Shown here piece by piece: positions 43,524 through 50,296 of a stretch of 50,590 bases of DNA (within the stretch, counting starts at the first letter, position 1; the number at the start of each line of letters is the position of its first letter). The DNA is from Paludibacteraceae bacterium (GTDB lineage: Bacteria > Bacteroidota > Bacteroidia > Bacteroidales > Paludibacteraceae). The translations under genes were made by a program, and so were the position numbers. The notes below the pieces were generated by a model. The model was not told the DNA's origin, made no database searches, and saw nothing but the letters and a program-made list of their open reading frames with translations. The stretch lies in contig JAFXYK010000001.1 in NCBI GenBank assembly GCA_017541805.1, positions 1 through 50,590 of the forward strand. Reading direction: 5' to 3'.

Positions 43524-43555
43524 AAATCACAAATCAAAAATTACAAATCACAAAT
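43524..43555 (-). repeat. heptamer array AAATCAC/AAATCAA between rsfS and ftsH
   Basis: Units AAATCAC, AAATCAA, AAATTAC, AAATCAC, AAATG. It starts immediately beside the ftsH start codon, where the ribosome must bind. Confidence 0.85.
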
Positions 43556-43556
43556 G

Positions 43557-43922
43557 TTACAGTTCTTCCGGAAGTTCTGTGATCTTGCCGTCTGCCCACA
43601 AGTGCTCAATGTCATAGAAAGCACGCGGCTCACGCTGCATCACATGCACAAAAATTGTACCATAATCCATCGCAATCCACTCCGCATTCTCCTGACCCGA
43701 CACACTCAACGGGTGTACATGCGTGTTCGTGCGAACGAAATCATCAATCTCGTCTGCGATCGCAGACACCTGCGTGTTACTCTGCCCCTCACAGATCAGC
43801 ATCATTTCCACCGGCGCCTCTTTGATCTTACGCAAGTCAATCGTTACAATACGCTGTCCTTTTCGATTCCGAATTCCTTCAATAATAGTCTCCAATAGTT
43901 TCTTGGTCGTTATCTCTTTCAT
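43557..43922 (-). CDS. rsfS: ribosome silencing factor
   Basis: Binds ribosomal protein uL14 and blocks subunit joining under starvation. 121 residues of the RsfS/Iojap fold: IRNRKGQRIVTIDLRKI, MMLICEGQSNTQVSAIADEI and EWIAMDYGTIFVHVM are the family strands. It is the first gene of the operon with ftsH, the usual Bacteroidetes order, and has a consensus promoter. Confidence 0.95.
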   Translation of the reverse strand: MKEITTKKLLETIIEGIRNRKGQRIVTIDLRKIKEAPVEMMLICEGQSNTQVSAIADEIDDFVRTNTHVHPLSVSGQENAEWIAMDYGTIFVHVMQREPRAFYDIEHLWADGKITELPEEL

Positions 43923-43957
43923 ATAATCGATATTTATCCGAATTTATAATTTGGGCA

Positions 43958-43989
43958 CAAAAGTACAAAAAAAAATCGATATATGCAAA
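43958..43989 (-). promoter_or_regulatory. promoter of rsfS-ftsH
   Basis: TTTG (43986-43989) and TACTTTTG (43958-43965) on the minus strand, 20-nt spacer; leader about 30 nt. Confidence 0.85.
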
Positions 43990-43993
43990 TTTA

Positions 43994-44025
43994 TTTGCGT
44001 ATATCAAAAAAAAAGTGTAATTTTG
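43994..44025 (+). promoter_or_regulatory. promoter of udk
   Basis: TTTG (43994-43997) and TAATTTTG (44018-44025), 20-nt spacer. Its -33 box and that of the rsfS promoter sit in the inverted repeat GCAAAT-TT-ATTTGC (43985-43998). Confidence 0.85.
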
Positions 44026-44057
44026 CAACCCGTAATGAACAATCGTAAATCGACTCT

Positions 44058-44681
44058 ATGTTTATCATCGGTATTGCGGGCGGCACCGGCTCGGGTAAAA
44101 CAACGGTAGTAAGAAAACTCATTGAGCGCCTTCCGAAAGGCGAAGTGGTAGTAATCCCCCAAGACTCGTATTACAAGGACAGCAGTAATGTGCCTATTGA
44201 GGAGCGTCAAAATATCAACTTTGACCATCCTGATGCATTCGACTGGCCTCTTCTGACCAAGCATATCGCGATGCTCAAAGAAGGCAAGCCGATCGAGCAG
44301 CCGATTTACTCCTATATCACCTGTACGCGGCAGGAAGAGACCATCCATATCGAGCCTAAAGAGGTAATCGTAGTAGAAGGTATCATGGCGTTGCGGGAAT
44401 ATAACCTGCGCCAACAGATGGACCTCAAGATCTTCGTAGATGCCGATGCAGACGACCGTCTGATTCGTGTCATGAAACGCGATGTGATCGAGCGTGGACG
44501 TACTGCCGAAGCAGTCATCGAGCGCTATCAACGTGTGCTCAAACCGATGCACGAGCAGTTTATCGAACCCTGTAAACGATTTGCCGATGTCATTGTTCCG
44601 CAAGGCGGTCATAACAACGCGGCGATCAACATGCTCTCTAAGTTCATCAAGCAGCAACTCCGCGAGAATAAGGAACAATAA
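44058..44681 (+). CDS. udk: uridine kinase
   Basis: Phosphorylates uridine and cytidine for pyrimidine salvage. 207 residues with P-loop GGTGSGKTT (8-16), DSYYKD, FDHPDAFDW and RDVIERGRTAEAVIERY, the uridine/cytidine kinase signature. Divergent from rsfS with back-to-back promoters. Followed after 31 nt, containing a heptamer array, by the chromate-transporter genes. Confidence 0.95.
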   Translation: MFIIGIAGGTGSGKTTVVRKLIERLPKGEVVVIPQDSYYKDSSNVPIEERQNINFDHPDAFDWPLLTKHIAMLKEGKPIEQPIYSYITCTRQEETIHIEPKEVIVVEGIMALREYNLRQQMDLKIFVDADADDRLIRVMKRDVIERGRTAEAVIERYQRVLKPMHEQFIEPCKRFADVIVPQGGHNNAAINMLSKFIKQQLRENKEQ

Positions 44682-44708
44682 CCATTCACCAATAACCAAT
44701 CACCAATA
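44681..44708 (+). repeat. heptamer array ACCAATA/ACCAATC between udk and the chromate transporter
   Basis: Four units: ACCATTC, ACCAATA, ACCAATC, ACCAATA. It runs from the last base of udk to just before the TTG start of the next gene. The same word, phased differently, repeats at 45722-45749. Confidence 0.8.
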
Positions 44709-44712
44709 ATAA

Positions 44713-45252
44713 TTGTTTCTACAATTATTCTGGACATATCTCAAAATCGGCACCTTCACCCTCGGTGGAGGTTATGCCATGTTACCCCTTATTCAACGGG
44801 AAGTGGTCGATCGGAAACGATGGTTGGATGAAGAAGAGTTTCTGAACATGATCGCCCTCGCGCAAACTGCCCCTGGACTCATTGCCGTCAACTCCGCCAT
44901 CTTCATCGGTTGGCGTATCGGCGGCTGGCGAGGTGTCTGCGGAGCAGTCCTCGGAGCTGTACTGCCCTCTTTTCTCATCATCCTCGCTATCGCCATGGTA
45001 TTCAGCGATTGGAAAGAACAACCCGCCGTCGAAGCGGTTTTCAAAGGTATACGACCCGCTGTGGTTGCCCTCATCGCTGCGCCGTTGTTTAAGATGGCTA
45101 AATCCGCCAAGATCGGTTGGACCACGGCCCTTATCCCCATCGCCGCAGCACTCCTCATATGGCTGTTGCATATCAATCCGGCATGGCTCATCTTCGCCAC
45201 GATTATCATCACGCTGCTGGTGGTAGATAGGATAGAAAGGAGGCGCAAATGA
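44713..45252 (+). CDS. chromate transporter family protein, first half-size subunit
   Basis: A 179-residue short CHR protein: one CHR domain with about six hydrophobic segments and the motif TFTLGGGYAMLPLIQRE near the start plus QTAPGLIAVNSAIFIG. Short CHR proteins work as pairs with opposite topology. No ATG fits: TTG at 44713 is the first codon after in-frame stops, and the repeat array lies directly before it. Natural substrate may be chromate or another oxyanion. It overlaps its partner by four bases. Confidence 0.88.
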   Translation: MFLQLFWTYLKIGTFTLGGGYAMLPLIQREVVDRKRWLDEEEFLNMIALAQTAPGLIAVNSAIFIGWRIGGWRGVCGAVLGAVLPSFLIILAIAMVFSDWKEQPAVEAVFKGIRPAVVALIAAPLFKMAKSAKIGWTTALIPIAAALLIWLLHINPAWLIFATIIITLLVVDRIERRRK

Positions 45253-45815
45253 TTTACTTGGCGCTTTTCCTGTCGTTCTTCAAGATCGGTCTCTTCGGTT
45301 TCGGAGGAGGATTGGCAATTCTCTCGTTGATCCAGATGGAAGTGGCTCAGTTTGGTATGAGTCAACAGGAGTTCGTCGACATCGTGGCGGTTAGTCAGGT
45401 CACACCCGGTCCTATCGGCATCAACTGCGCGACATACGTCGGATATACCATTGGAGGATTAGCGGGCAGCCTCATTGCCACCTTCGCTATTATCCTCCCA
45501 AGCCTCATCATCATGTTGAGTATATGCAAGGCTTATTTCTGGTTGAACAAACGCTTCAAAGGCAATTCCTATTTCGAGCAGACGCTACGTATGTTACGCT
45601 TCACAGTGATCGGACTCATAGCAGCCGCAGCACTCCTTCTCATCAAACCGACCAATTTTATTGATTCCACTTCCTGGATTATCTTCACCTTGGTCGCCTT
45701 CTTCACCGTCCTGCCGTCAATCACCAATCACCAATCACCAATCACCAATATAATAAGTCACCCTATCCTCCTCATTATCCTCTCCGGCATCGCAGGGTAT
45801 CTTATTTACGCGTAG
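45249..45815 (+). CDS. chromate transporter family protein, second half-size subunit
   Basis: The partner CHR domain of 188 residues: FKIGLFGFGGGLAILSLIQMEV and SQVTPGPIGINCATYVGY, the two family motifs, and about six hydrophobic segments. A perfect heptamer array (45722-45749) encodes the loop before the final membrane segment (SITNHQSPITN). The stop overlaps the convergent PreA-like gene by 14 nt. Confidence 0.88.
   Translation: MIYLALFLSFFKIGLFGFGGGLAILSLIQMEVAQFGMSQQEFVDIVAVSQVTPGPIGINCATYVGYTIGGLAGSLIATFAIILPSLIIMLSICKAYFWLNKRFKGNSYFEQTLRMLRFTVIGLIAAAALLLIKPTNFIDSTSWIIFTLVAFFTVLPSITNHQSPITNIISHPILLIILSGIAGYLIYA
45722..45749 (+). repeat. perfect heptamer array, four copies of CACCAAT, inside a transporter gene
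   Basis: Four exact units in frame, read as a polar loop between membrane segments. Same word as the array at 44681-44708. Confidence 0.92.
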
Positions 45816-47262
45816 GCTTGTCCATGCGGTTGGCAGCACCTATCGCACCCGTCGGGCACACTAACTTACACAGGTGACAGCCCACACATTTCTGACCAAT
45901 GATACGCGGCTTGCGGTCCTCTCCGAACGAGATCGCCTGGTGACCACCATCCATACAGGAGATATAACAACGGCCGCAACCGATACATTTCTCGCGGTCG
46001 ATCTTGGGGAACACCATCGTCTCGCGGTCCAGATCATGCGGCAGCACAATGTTCTTCAACTCTTCACCTACCAGTTTCTTCAACTCCACAATACCGCGCT
46101 CCTGCATGTAATGTTGCAGACCGAGAATGAGGTCGTCAATAATGCGATAGCCATACTGCATCACCGCCGTACACACCTGTACGTTACGGCAACCGAGTTG
46201 GATAAACTCCAGCGCATCGCGCCAAGTCTCAATACCGCCGATTCCGCTGATATCCATGTGCTTCTCGATACCCGCTTTGTGCAGGAGCGGGTTACCGGTC
46301 ATCTCATATATCATACGCAGCGCGATAGGCTTCACAGCCTTACCGGAATAACCGCTCACCGTCTTCTTGCCGCTTACCGTCGCACCCTCACTCATTGTGA
46401 TGGACTTGATCGTATTGATTGCGCTGATACCGTTCGCTCCGCCGTAGAAAGAAGCCAAGGCCGGCTTGGACATCGACATCACGTTCGGCGTCATTTTCGG
46501 GATTACAGGAATAGAAACGGCGTTCTTGACAAAAGAGGTATAGAAAAGAATAAGTTCATCGTTCTGACCGATATCCGACCCCAGCCCTGTCAGACGCATC
46601 TGCGGACAAGAGAAGTTCAACTCTACCGCATCGCAACCTGCCTCCTCTGCCATCTTCGCCAATTCAATCCACTCCTCTTCGGTCTGACCCATGATAGAAG
46701 CAATGATACGCTTACTCGGATAGTTCACTTTGAGACGATGCAGAATATCGAAGTCCACCTCATACGGATTCTCACTCAACTGCTCCATGTTACGGAAACC
46801 GACGAAAGGTGTACCCTCTTTGCGTACGGCGTCAAAACGCGGACTGACCTCACGAATGTCCTGCTTGCATATCGTCTTGTAGAACACACCGGCCCAACCC
46901 GCCTCCAAAGCACGCGCCACCATCTCATAGTTCGTGCATATAGCCGAACTGGCCAAGAAGAACGGGTTCTCGCATACCATATCGCAGAAATTCAACTCCA
47001 GCGAAGGCAACTCTCCTCTCTCCACTCTCGACTCTTCACTCTCCACTTGCGAACGCAGTTCGCTGATCCTTATCGGCCGATCATAATGGATACAGGCTTT
47101 CTCTGCCGCCTCTATCTCAGCATCGTTCAGTTGGTCGAACAACTCGCGAGCTGTCCATAAGTTATCGAATCGCAGTGCACGGATAGCACGTGCCGCTTTT
47201 TCGCCACAGGGGGCGTTCTCGCATAATAGGCAGCGAGAGACCTCTTCATTGATGTGTAACAT
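45802..47262 (-). CDS. preA: dihydropyrimidine dehydrogenase PreA-like, iron-sulfur flavoprotein
   Basis: A 486-residue protein with an FMN TIM barrel of the dihydroorotate/dihydropyrimidine dehydrogenase family (VELNFSCPQM, NGISAINTI, SGIGGIETWRDALEFIQLG) and a C-terminal pair of [4Fe-4S] motifs (CIGCGRCYISC and CVGCHLCKLVC). An N-terminal domain of about 80 residues holds CLLCENAPC, recalling the first cluster motif of PreT/DPD, but its fourth cysteine is missing. PreA with PreT reduces uracil to dihydrouracil; no preT lies beside it here. A heptamer array encodes residues near 73-85. Electron donor and substrate are uncertain. Confidence 0.82.
   Translation of the reverse strand: MLHINEEVSRCLLCENAPCGEKAARAIRALRFDNLWTARELFDQLNDAEIEAAEKACIHYDRPIRISELRSQVESEESRVERGELPSLELNFCDMVCENPFFLASSAICTNYEMVARALEAGWAGVFYKTICKQDIREVSPRFDAVRKEGTPFVGFRNMEQLSENPYEVDFDILHRLKVNYPSKRIIASIMGQTEEEWIELAKMAEEAGCDAVELNFSCPQMRLTGLGSDIGQNDELILFYTSFVKNAVSIPVIPKMTPNVMSMSKPALASFYGGANGISAINTIKSITMSEGATVSGKKTVSGYSGKAVKPIALRMIYEMTGNPLLHKAGIEKHMDISGIGGIETWRDALEFIQLGCRNVQVCTAVMQYGYRIIDDLILGLQHYMQERGIVELKKLVGEELKNIVLPHDLDRETMVFPKIDREKCIGCGRCYISCMDGGHQAISFGEDRKPRIIGQKCVGCHLCKLVCPTGAIGAANRMDKPTRK
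47010..47044 (-). repeat. heptamer array ACTCTCC inside the PreA-like gene
   Basis: On the plus strand: ACTCTCC, TCTCTCC, ACTCTCG, ACTCTTC, ACTCTCC. Translated on the minus strand as a Glu/Ser/Arg-rich linker (VESEESRVERGE) between the N-terminal domain and the barrel. Confidence 0.85.
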
Positions 47263-47284
47263 AGTTGTTTATTTTTTTCACTTT

Positions 47285-47818
47285 TCAATTAATATACATG
47301 ACCTCATTTCCCACACTCGCCAGATACTTCTGAAACGCCTCTTGACTGATTACCACAGTGCCACGACAGTCATTGGGGTGAAAACTCAGCGAAGTCGCAT
47401 CTTTGAGACGCCGGTCTAAGAACAGTATCACATGGTGCTCCGTGTCGTTAATCAGCCCGAAAGGACTGACGCTTCCCGGTTCCAGACCCAAGTATCGCAT
47501 CATACGTTCTGGCGAAGCGAATGATAGTTTACCCGGTGAGTTCTGACCTTGTGACATCAACTCCTCTTTCAACCAATGCTCTATATCATGTATCGCCAAC
47601 TCGTCGTCACAAGGAAAACAGATCAGATAGTGCTGGTTGCCCTTATGGTTCCGCATGAAGATGTTCTTGCAATGCAAACTCCCATCATCTTCCCACCAGC
47701 GCTTGGCTTCCTCTATCGTCTTCCCTTCCGGGTGATTATAAGTCGTGAACGGAATACCGTGCTCCGTCAAGTAGCGCAGCACTTTCTCCTGCCTCTCAGA
47801 TATGATCTCGTAATTCAT
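47285..47818 (-). CDS. YbaK/ProX-type aminoacyl-tRNA deacylase
   Basis: A 177-residue single-domain protein of the family that hydrolyses misacylated tRNA, typically Ala-tRNA(Pro) (ProXp-ala/PrdX). Seen: YNHPEGKTIEEAKRWWED, KNIFMRNHKGNQHYLICFP with the conserved Lys and Asn/His, GSVSPFGLIND and FHPND near the C-terminus. It lies seven bases... after the BASS transporter gene in an operon that starts at the HAD phosphatase. Confidence 0.88.
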   Translation of the reverse strand: MNYEIISERQEKVLRYLTEHGIPFTTYNHPEGKTIEEAKRWWEDDGSLHCKNIFMRNHKGNQHYLICFPCDDELAIHDIEHWLKEELMSQGQNSPGKLSFASPERMMRYLGLEPGSVSPFGLINDTEHHVILFLDRRLKDATSLSFHPNDCRGTVVISQEAFQKYLASVGNEVMYIN

Positions 47819-47824
47819 GGTCGT

Positions 47825-48694
47825 TTAATGTGATTTTGATATTTTAGTGATCCCGACATATGCCAATAGAATGAGATTCATCATCAGTGCATAGATAATG
47901 GCAGGGATAGCAATGATCTCGTTATTGAAAATCAACGGACTGCAAGCAATTGTAATCGCTTGCGCGGCGTTTTGCATACCTATCTCAATCACCAGCGTTC
48001 GACGTTCTTTAGTCGTCAAACGGAAGAGCCAAGCCATCAACGCGCCGCAACCTGTCGTCGCCAGAATGAGGATAGTCATCGTCAGGCCAAGCGAACCAAA
48101 CTCATCAATAATCGTCTGTTTGTGTTGAAAAAAGAACACGGTCACCAACACGATCAAAGCCGGCATGGCGATACGCTTGAGCACGTTGTGAATCTTCGCA
48201 GCCGTTTGTGCACGGAACATATTCACAAGAAAACCAATCGCTATCGGAACAACCATCAGCACCAAGTTCTGCACCAGCAGCTTGCCGATAGGTAACTGAA
48301 TGCTGACATCTGACATCTGTACACTATTCATTACCCATGCCATAATCAGCGGTAAGGTGAACAGCGTGATAATACTGCTGCATGCCGTCAGTGCCACCGA
48401 CAGCGCCACATCGCCCTTCGCCAACATCGAAAACACGTTACTCGAACTTCCTCCTGGGCTACATGCAACTAACATGATACCGATGATAAAAAGAGCTGAT
48501 AACTGGCCACTGAGTGATGTGAACTGAATGATAGCCCACGCTATCAACGGCAGTAACACAATCTGCCCTACTAACCCCACCAACACCGGTTTAGGACGCT
48601 GGGCAATCAACTGAAAGTCCTGCGGCTTGAGCGCCAAGCCCAAGTCAAACATCAATAACGTTAATATCGGCAGTACAATAAATATGGTGCTCAT
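47825..48694 (-). CDS. bile acid:sodium symporter (BASS) family transporter
   Basis: A 289-residue polytopic protein with about nine or ten hydrophobic segments and the family motifs ACSPGGSSSNVFSMLAKGDVALSVALTA (about 76-103) and EIGMQNAAQAI. BASS transporters couple Na+ entry to organic anions; the substrate here could be a bile acid, a 2-oxoacid such as pantoate, or something else. It begins two bases after the HAD phosphatase stop and is followed by the deacylase gene. Confidence 0.88.
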   Translation of the reverse strand: MSTIFIVLPILTLLMFDLGLALKPQDFQLIAQRPKPVLVGLVGQIVLLPLIAWAIIQFTSLSGQLSALFIIGIMLVACSPGGSSSNVFSMLAKGDVALSVALTACSSIITLFTLPLIMAWVMNSVQMSDVSIQLPIGKLLVQNLVLMVVPIAIGFLVNMFRAQTAAKIHNVLKRIAMPALIVLVTVFFFQHKQTIIDEFGSLGLTMTILILATTGCGALMAWLFRLTTKERRTLVIEIGMQNAAQAITIACSPLIFNNEIIAIPAIIYALMMNLILLAYVGITKISKSH

Positions 48695-48696
48695 AA

Positions 48697-49416
48697 CTAT
48701 AGTATTTCCATTATATCCGTGATCTTTGGCACGATATAAGTTGCGGACATTACATCATTTCCATCATTCCCATCATTCCTTACCCATATCTGGTCGATAC
48801 CTGCCGCTTTGGCGCCGGCGATGTCGGAAGAGTAACTATCGCCAATCATAATAGCTTCGTCGGCAGTGATGCCGTTGCGCTCCAAAGCAATCGCAAAGAT
48901 CCCAGGTTGCGGTTTGTTAATCCCTACCTCCTCGCTAATGAGCGTGTGCGTCAGATAAGGTGCCAAACCGGAGTGCTCGAACTTATAATACTGCACTTCT
49001 TTGAAACCGTTGCTGACGATGGTCAGCGGATACTTGGCAGCGAGATACTTCACGACCTCTGCCGCATCCGGCAGCAGGCAGAAATACTTATTCGTCAACC
49101 GCAAGAACTCCGCTCCTATCTCATGGGCCAAGGTTTCCGGCTCTCTCCTTTCACCTTTCACCTTTAACCTTTCACTTTTGAGCGGTTTATAAAAGCGCTC
49201 AAAATGCAGTTTCTCTTTCGTCACTTCGCCGCGACCATACATACCCCATAACTCCAGGTTATACGGCTTATACGCGTTCAAGTAGTCCTCAAACGTGGAA
49301 TACAACCGATCTAAATGATACGTACGATAGATATCCTGCAGCGCCTTATGCTCCGCCGTCGTCCAGTCGCCTATCGTATCGTCCCAATCGAGGAATATGG
49401 CCTTATAAACTTTCAT
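48697..49416 (-). CDS. HAD-family phosphatase, YjjG-like nucleotidase
   Basis: A 239-residue HAD phosphatase. Motif I FLDWDDT (Asp10 and Asp12), motif II VSNGFKEVQ, Lys and motif IV MIGDSYSSDIAGAKAAG. YjjG-type proteins remove phosphate from nucleoside monophosphates, including toxic pyrimidine analogues. Two insertions are repeat-derived: a heptamer array in the cap region (LKSERLKVKGERRE) and a nine-base repeat near the C-terminus (GNDGND). First gene of the operon to PreA-like, with a promoter at 49489-49519. Confidence 0.88.
   Translation of the reverse strand: MKVYKAIFLDWDDTIGDWTTAEHKALQDIYRTYHLDRLYSTFEDYLNAYKPYNLELWGMYGRGEVTKEKLHFERFYKPLKSERLKVKGERREPETLAHEIGAEFLRLTNKYFCLLPDAAEVVKYLAAKYPLTIVSNGFKEVQYYKFEHSGLAPYLTHTLISEEVGINKPQPGIFAIALERNGITADEAIMIGDSYSSDIAGAKAAGIDQIWVRNDGNDGNDVMSATYIVPKITDIMEIL
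48753..48779 (-). repeat. nine-base repeat CATCATTCC in the HAD gene
   Basis: Three units (CATCATTTC, CATCATTCC, CATCATTCC), in frame, read as repeated GND. Period nine, so length changes would keep the frame, unlike the heptamer arrays. Confidence 0.8.
49148..49175 (-). repeat. heptamer array CTTTCAC inside the HAD gene
   Basis: Four units on the plus strand: CTTTCAC, CTTTCAC, CTTTAAC, CTTTCAC. Read on the minus strand as a basic linker in the cap domain. Confidence 0.9.
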
Positions 49417-49472
49417 GAAGTGATGGTTGTCGGGTTGAAGTACTTAAAATTACCTTGCATAATGATTATTGA

Positions 49473-49491
49473 TTGCACGATTTGCGTGCAA
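49473..49491. promoter_or_regulatory. inverted repeat at the HAD operon start site
   Basis: TTGCACG and CGTGCAA, perfect 7-bp arms five bases apart; the right arm overlaps the -7 box. Candidate operator. Confidence 0.5.
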
Positions 49492-49519
49492 AGGTACAAA
49501 AAAAAATCCACATATACAA
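49489..49519 (-). promoter_or_regulatory. promoter of the HAD-BASS-deacylase-PreA operon
   Basis: TTTG (49516-49519) and TACCTTTG (49489-49496) on the minus strand with a 19-nt spacer. Confidence 0.8.
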
Positions 49520-49541
49520 ATATATGCGGAACTTTTTGCAG

Positions 49542-49835
49542 TTAATATTCTTTTTTGCGTTTAGGGTTCATCGGAAACCAACCTTTACGCACACGCTCAC
49601 GCTGGTGAAACACCTCGCCAATACCCCAGAAAGCCGAGAAAGCAAAGATACCGAGAAAAATAGAAATATAGGTATTCTCTACGAACAACGAGCCTGCTGC
49701 TGCCAGCAGACCTACGACCAGAAAAGCCCACCAAGACTTGACTCCGAAATAATACTCCGCCTTAATCACCAGCGGGTGAAAAAGCCCGATACACAAGAAC
49801 GCACCTGCGCCCAATAAAATTCCTTCAAAGTTCAT
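49542..49835 (-). CDS. DUF4491 small membrane protein
   Basis: A 97-residue protein with about three hydrophobic segments (6-25, 33-52, 57-73) and a basic C-terminus ending in PKRKKEY; matches the Bacteroidetes family DUF4491 in size and in sequence FHPLVIKAEYYFG and RVRKGWFPMNP. Function unknown. Its start overlaps the upstream lipoprotein stop by four bases (ATGA), suggesting coupled translation. Confidence 0.85.
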   Translation of the reverse strand: MNFEGILLGAGAFLCIGLFHPLVIKAEYYFGVKSWWAFLVVGLLAAAGSLFVENTYISIFLGIFAFSAFWGIGEVFHQRERVRKGWFPMNPKRKKEY

Positions 49836-50278
49836 TGTTTCAATGCTCCTCTGTAGATGCTGGGGGTATCGCCGTAGTTATTGGAGATAAACATCGAATC
49901 AGCCGTTATGCTACCCTCCAATTCCGTTACAACGTATTTCTCGTACGGTTTATTGCCTGCATAGGGCACAATACTATCACCATAGAAAGTGATAAGTGAA
50001 CCGGTTTTCACATATGAGACATCGCTGATGACCATGTCTATCGTCACCGGCATTAGCGCCGCAAACTTGACATCAAACATGTAGATATCGAGTTTTTCTT
50101 GGTCCACGAGCACTACCTTGGTAAGGAGATTCTCTTTGGTAAAACCGGATGAGGGGATAAGCAAGGTACCGAGTGCCTCATATGCTTCGGTTTCGTCCGT
50201 TATTTCCGGTTCGGGACTGTTAATACTGCAGGAAGCGAACAAACCTGCCAAAACAATAAAAGTGAAAATCTTTTTCAT
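49832..50278 (-). CDS. lipoprotein, possibly with a calycin-like barrel
   Basis: A 148-residue lipoprotein (lipobox LFASC). The mature part has eight or so alternating beta strands, compatible with a calycin-like beta-barrel found in Bacteroidetes lipoproteins, but I am not certain of the family. It lies 18 nt after a TonB-dependent receptor gene on the same strand, so it may be a surface partner that captures the ligand, and before DUF4491. Confidence 0.6.
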   Translation of the reverse strand: MKKIFTFIVLAGLFASCSINSPEPEITDETEAYEALGTLLIPSSGFTKENLLTKVVLVDQEKLDIYMFDVKFAALMPVTIDMVISDVSYVKTGSLITFYGDSIVPYAGNKPYEKYVVTELEGSITADSMFISNNYGDTPSIYRGALKQ

Positions 50279-50296
50279 ATACTATATAATTAATTA

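Noticed and set aside
44713..45815. Frameshift splitting one long chromate transporter
   Set aside because: Two complete short CHR domains with separate starts and an ATGA overlap are the normal paired arrangement, not a broken gene.
45874..47160. 428-codon plus-strand frame opposite the PreA-like gene
   Set aside because: Mirror of a cysteine-motif-containing real gene; composition rich in His, Thr and Arg, no family.
1192..49175. CRISPR arrays
   Set aside because: The tandem repeats have seven-base units without spacers; no repeat-spacer pattern and no cas genes.
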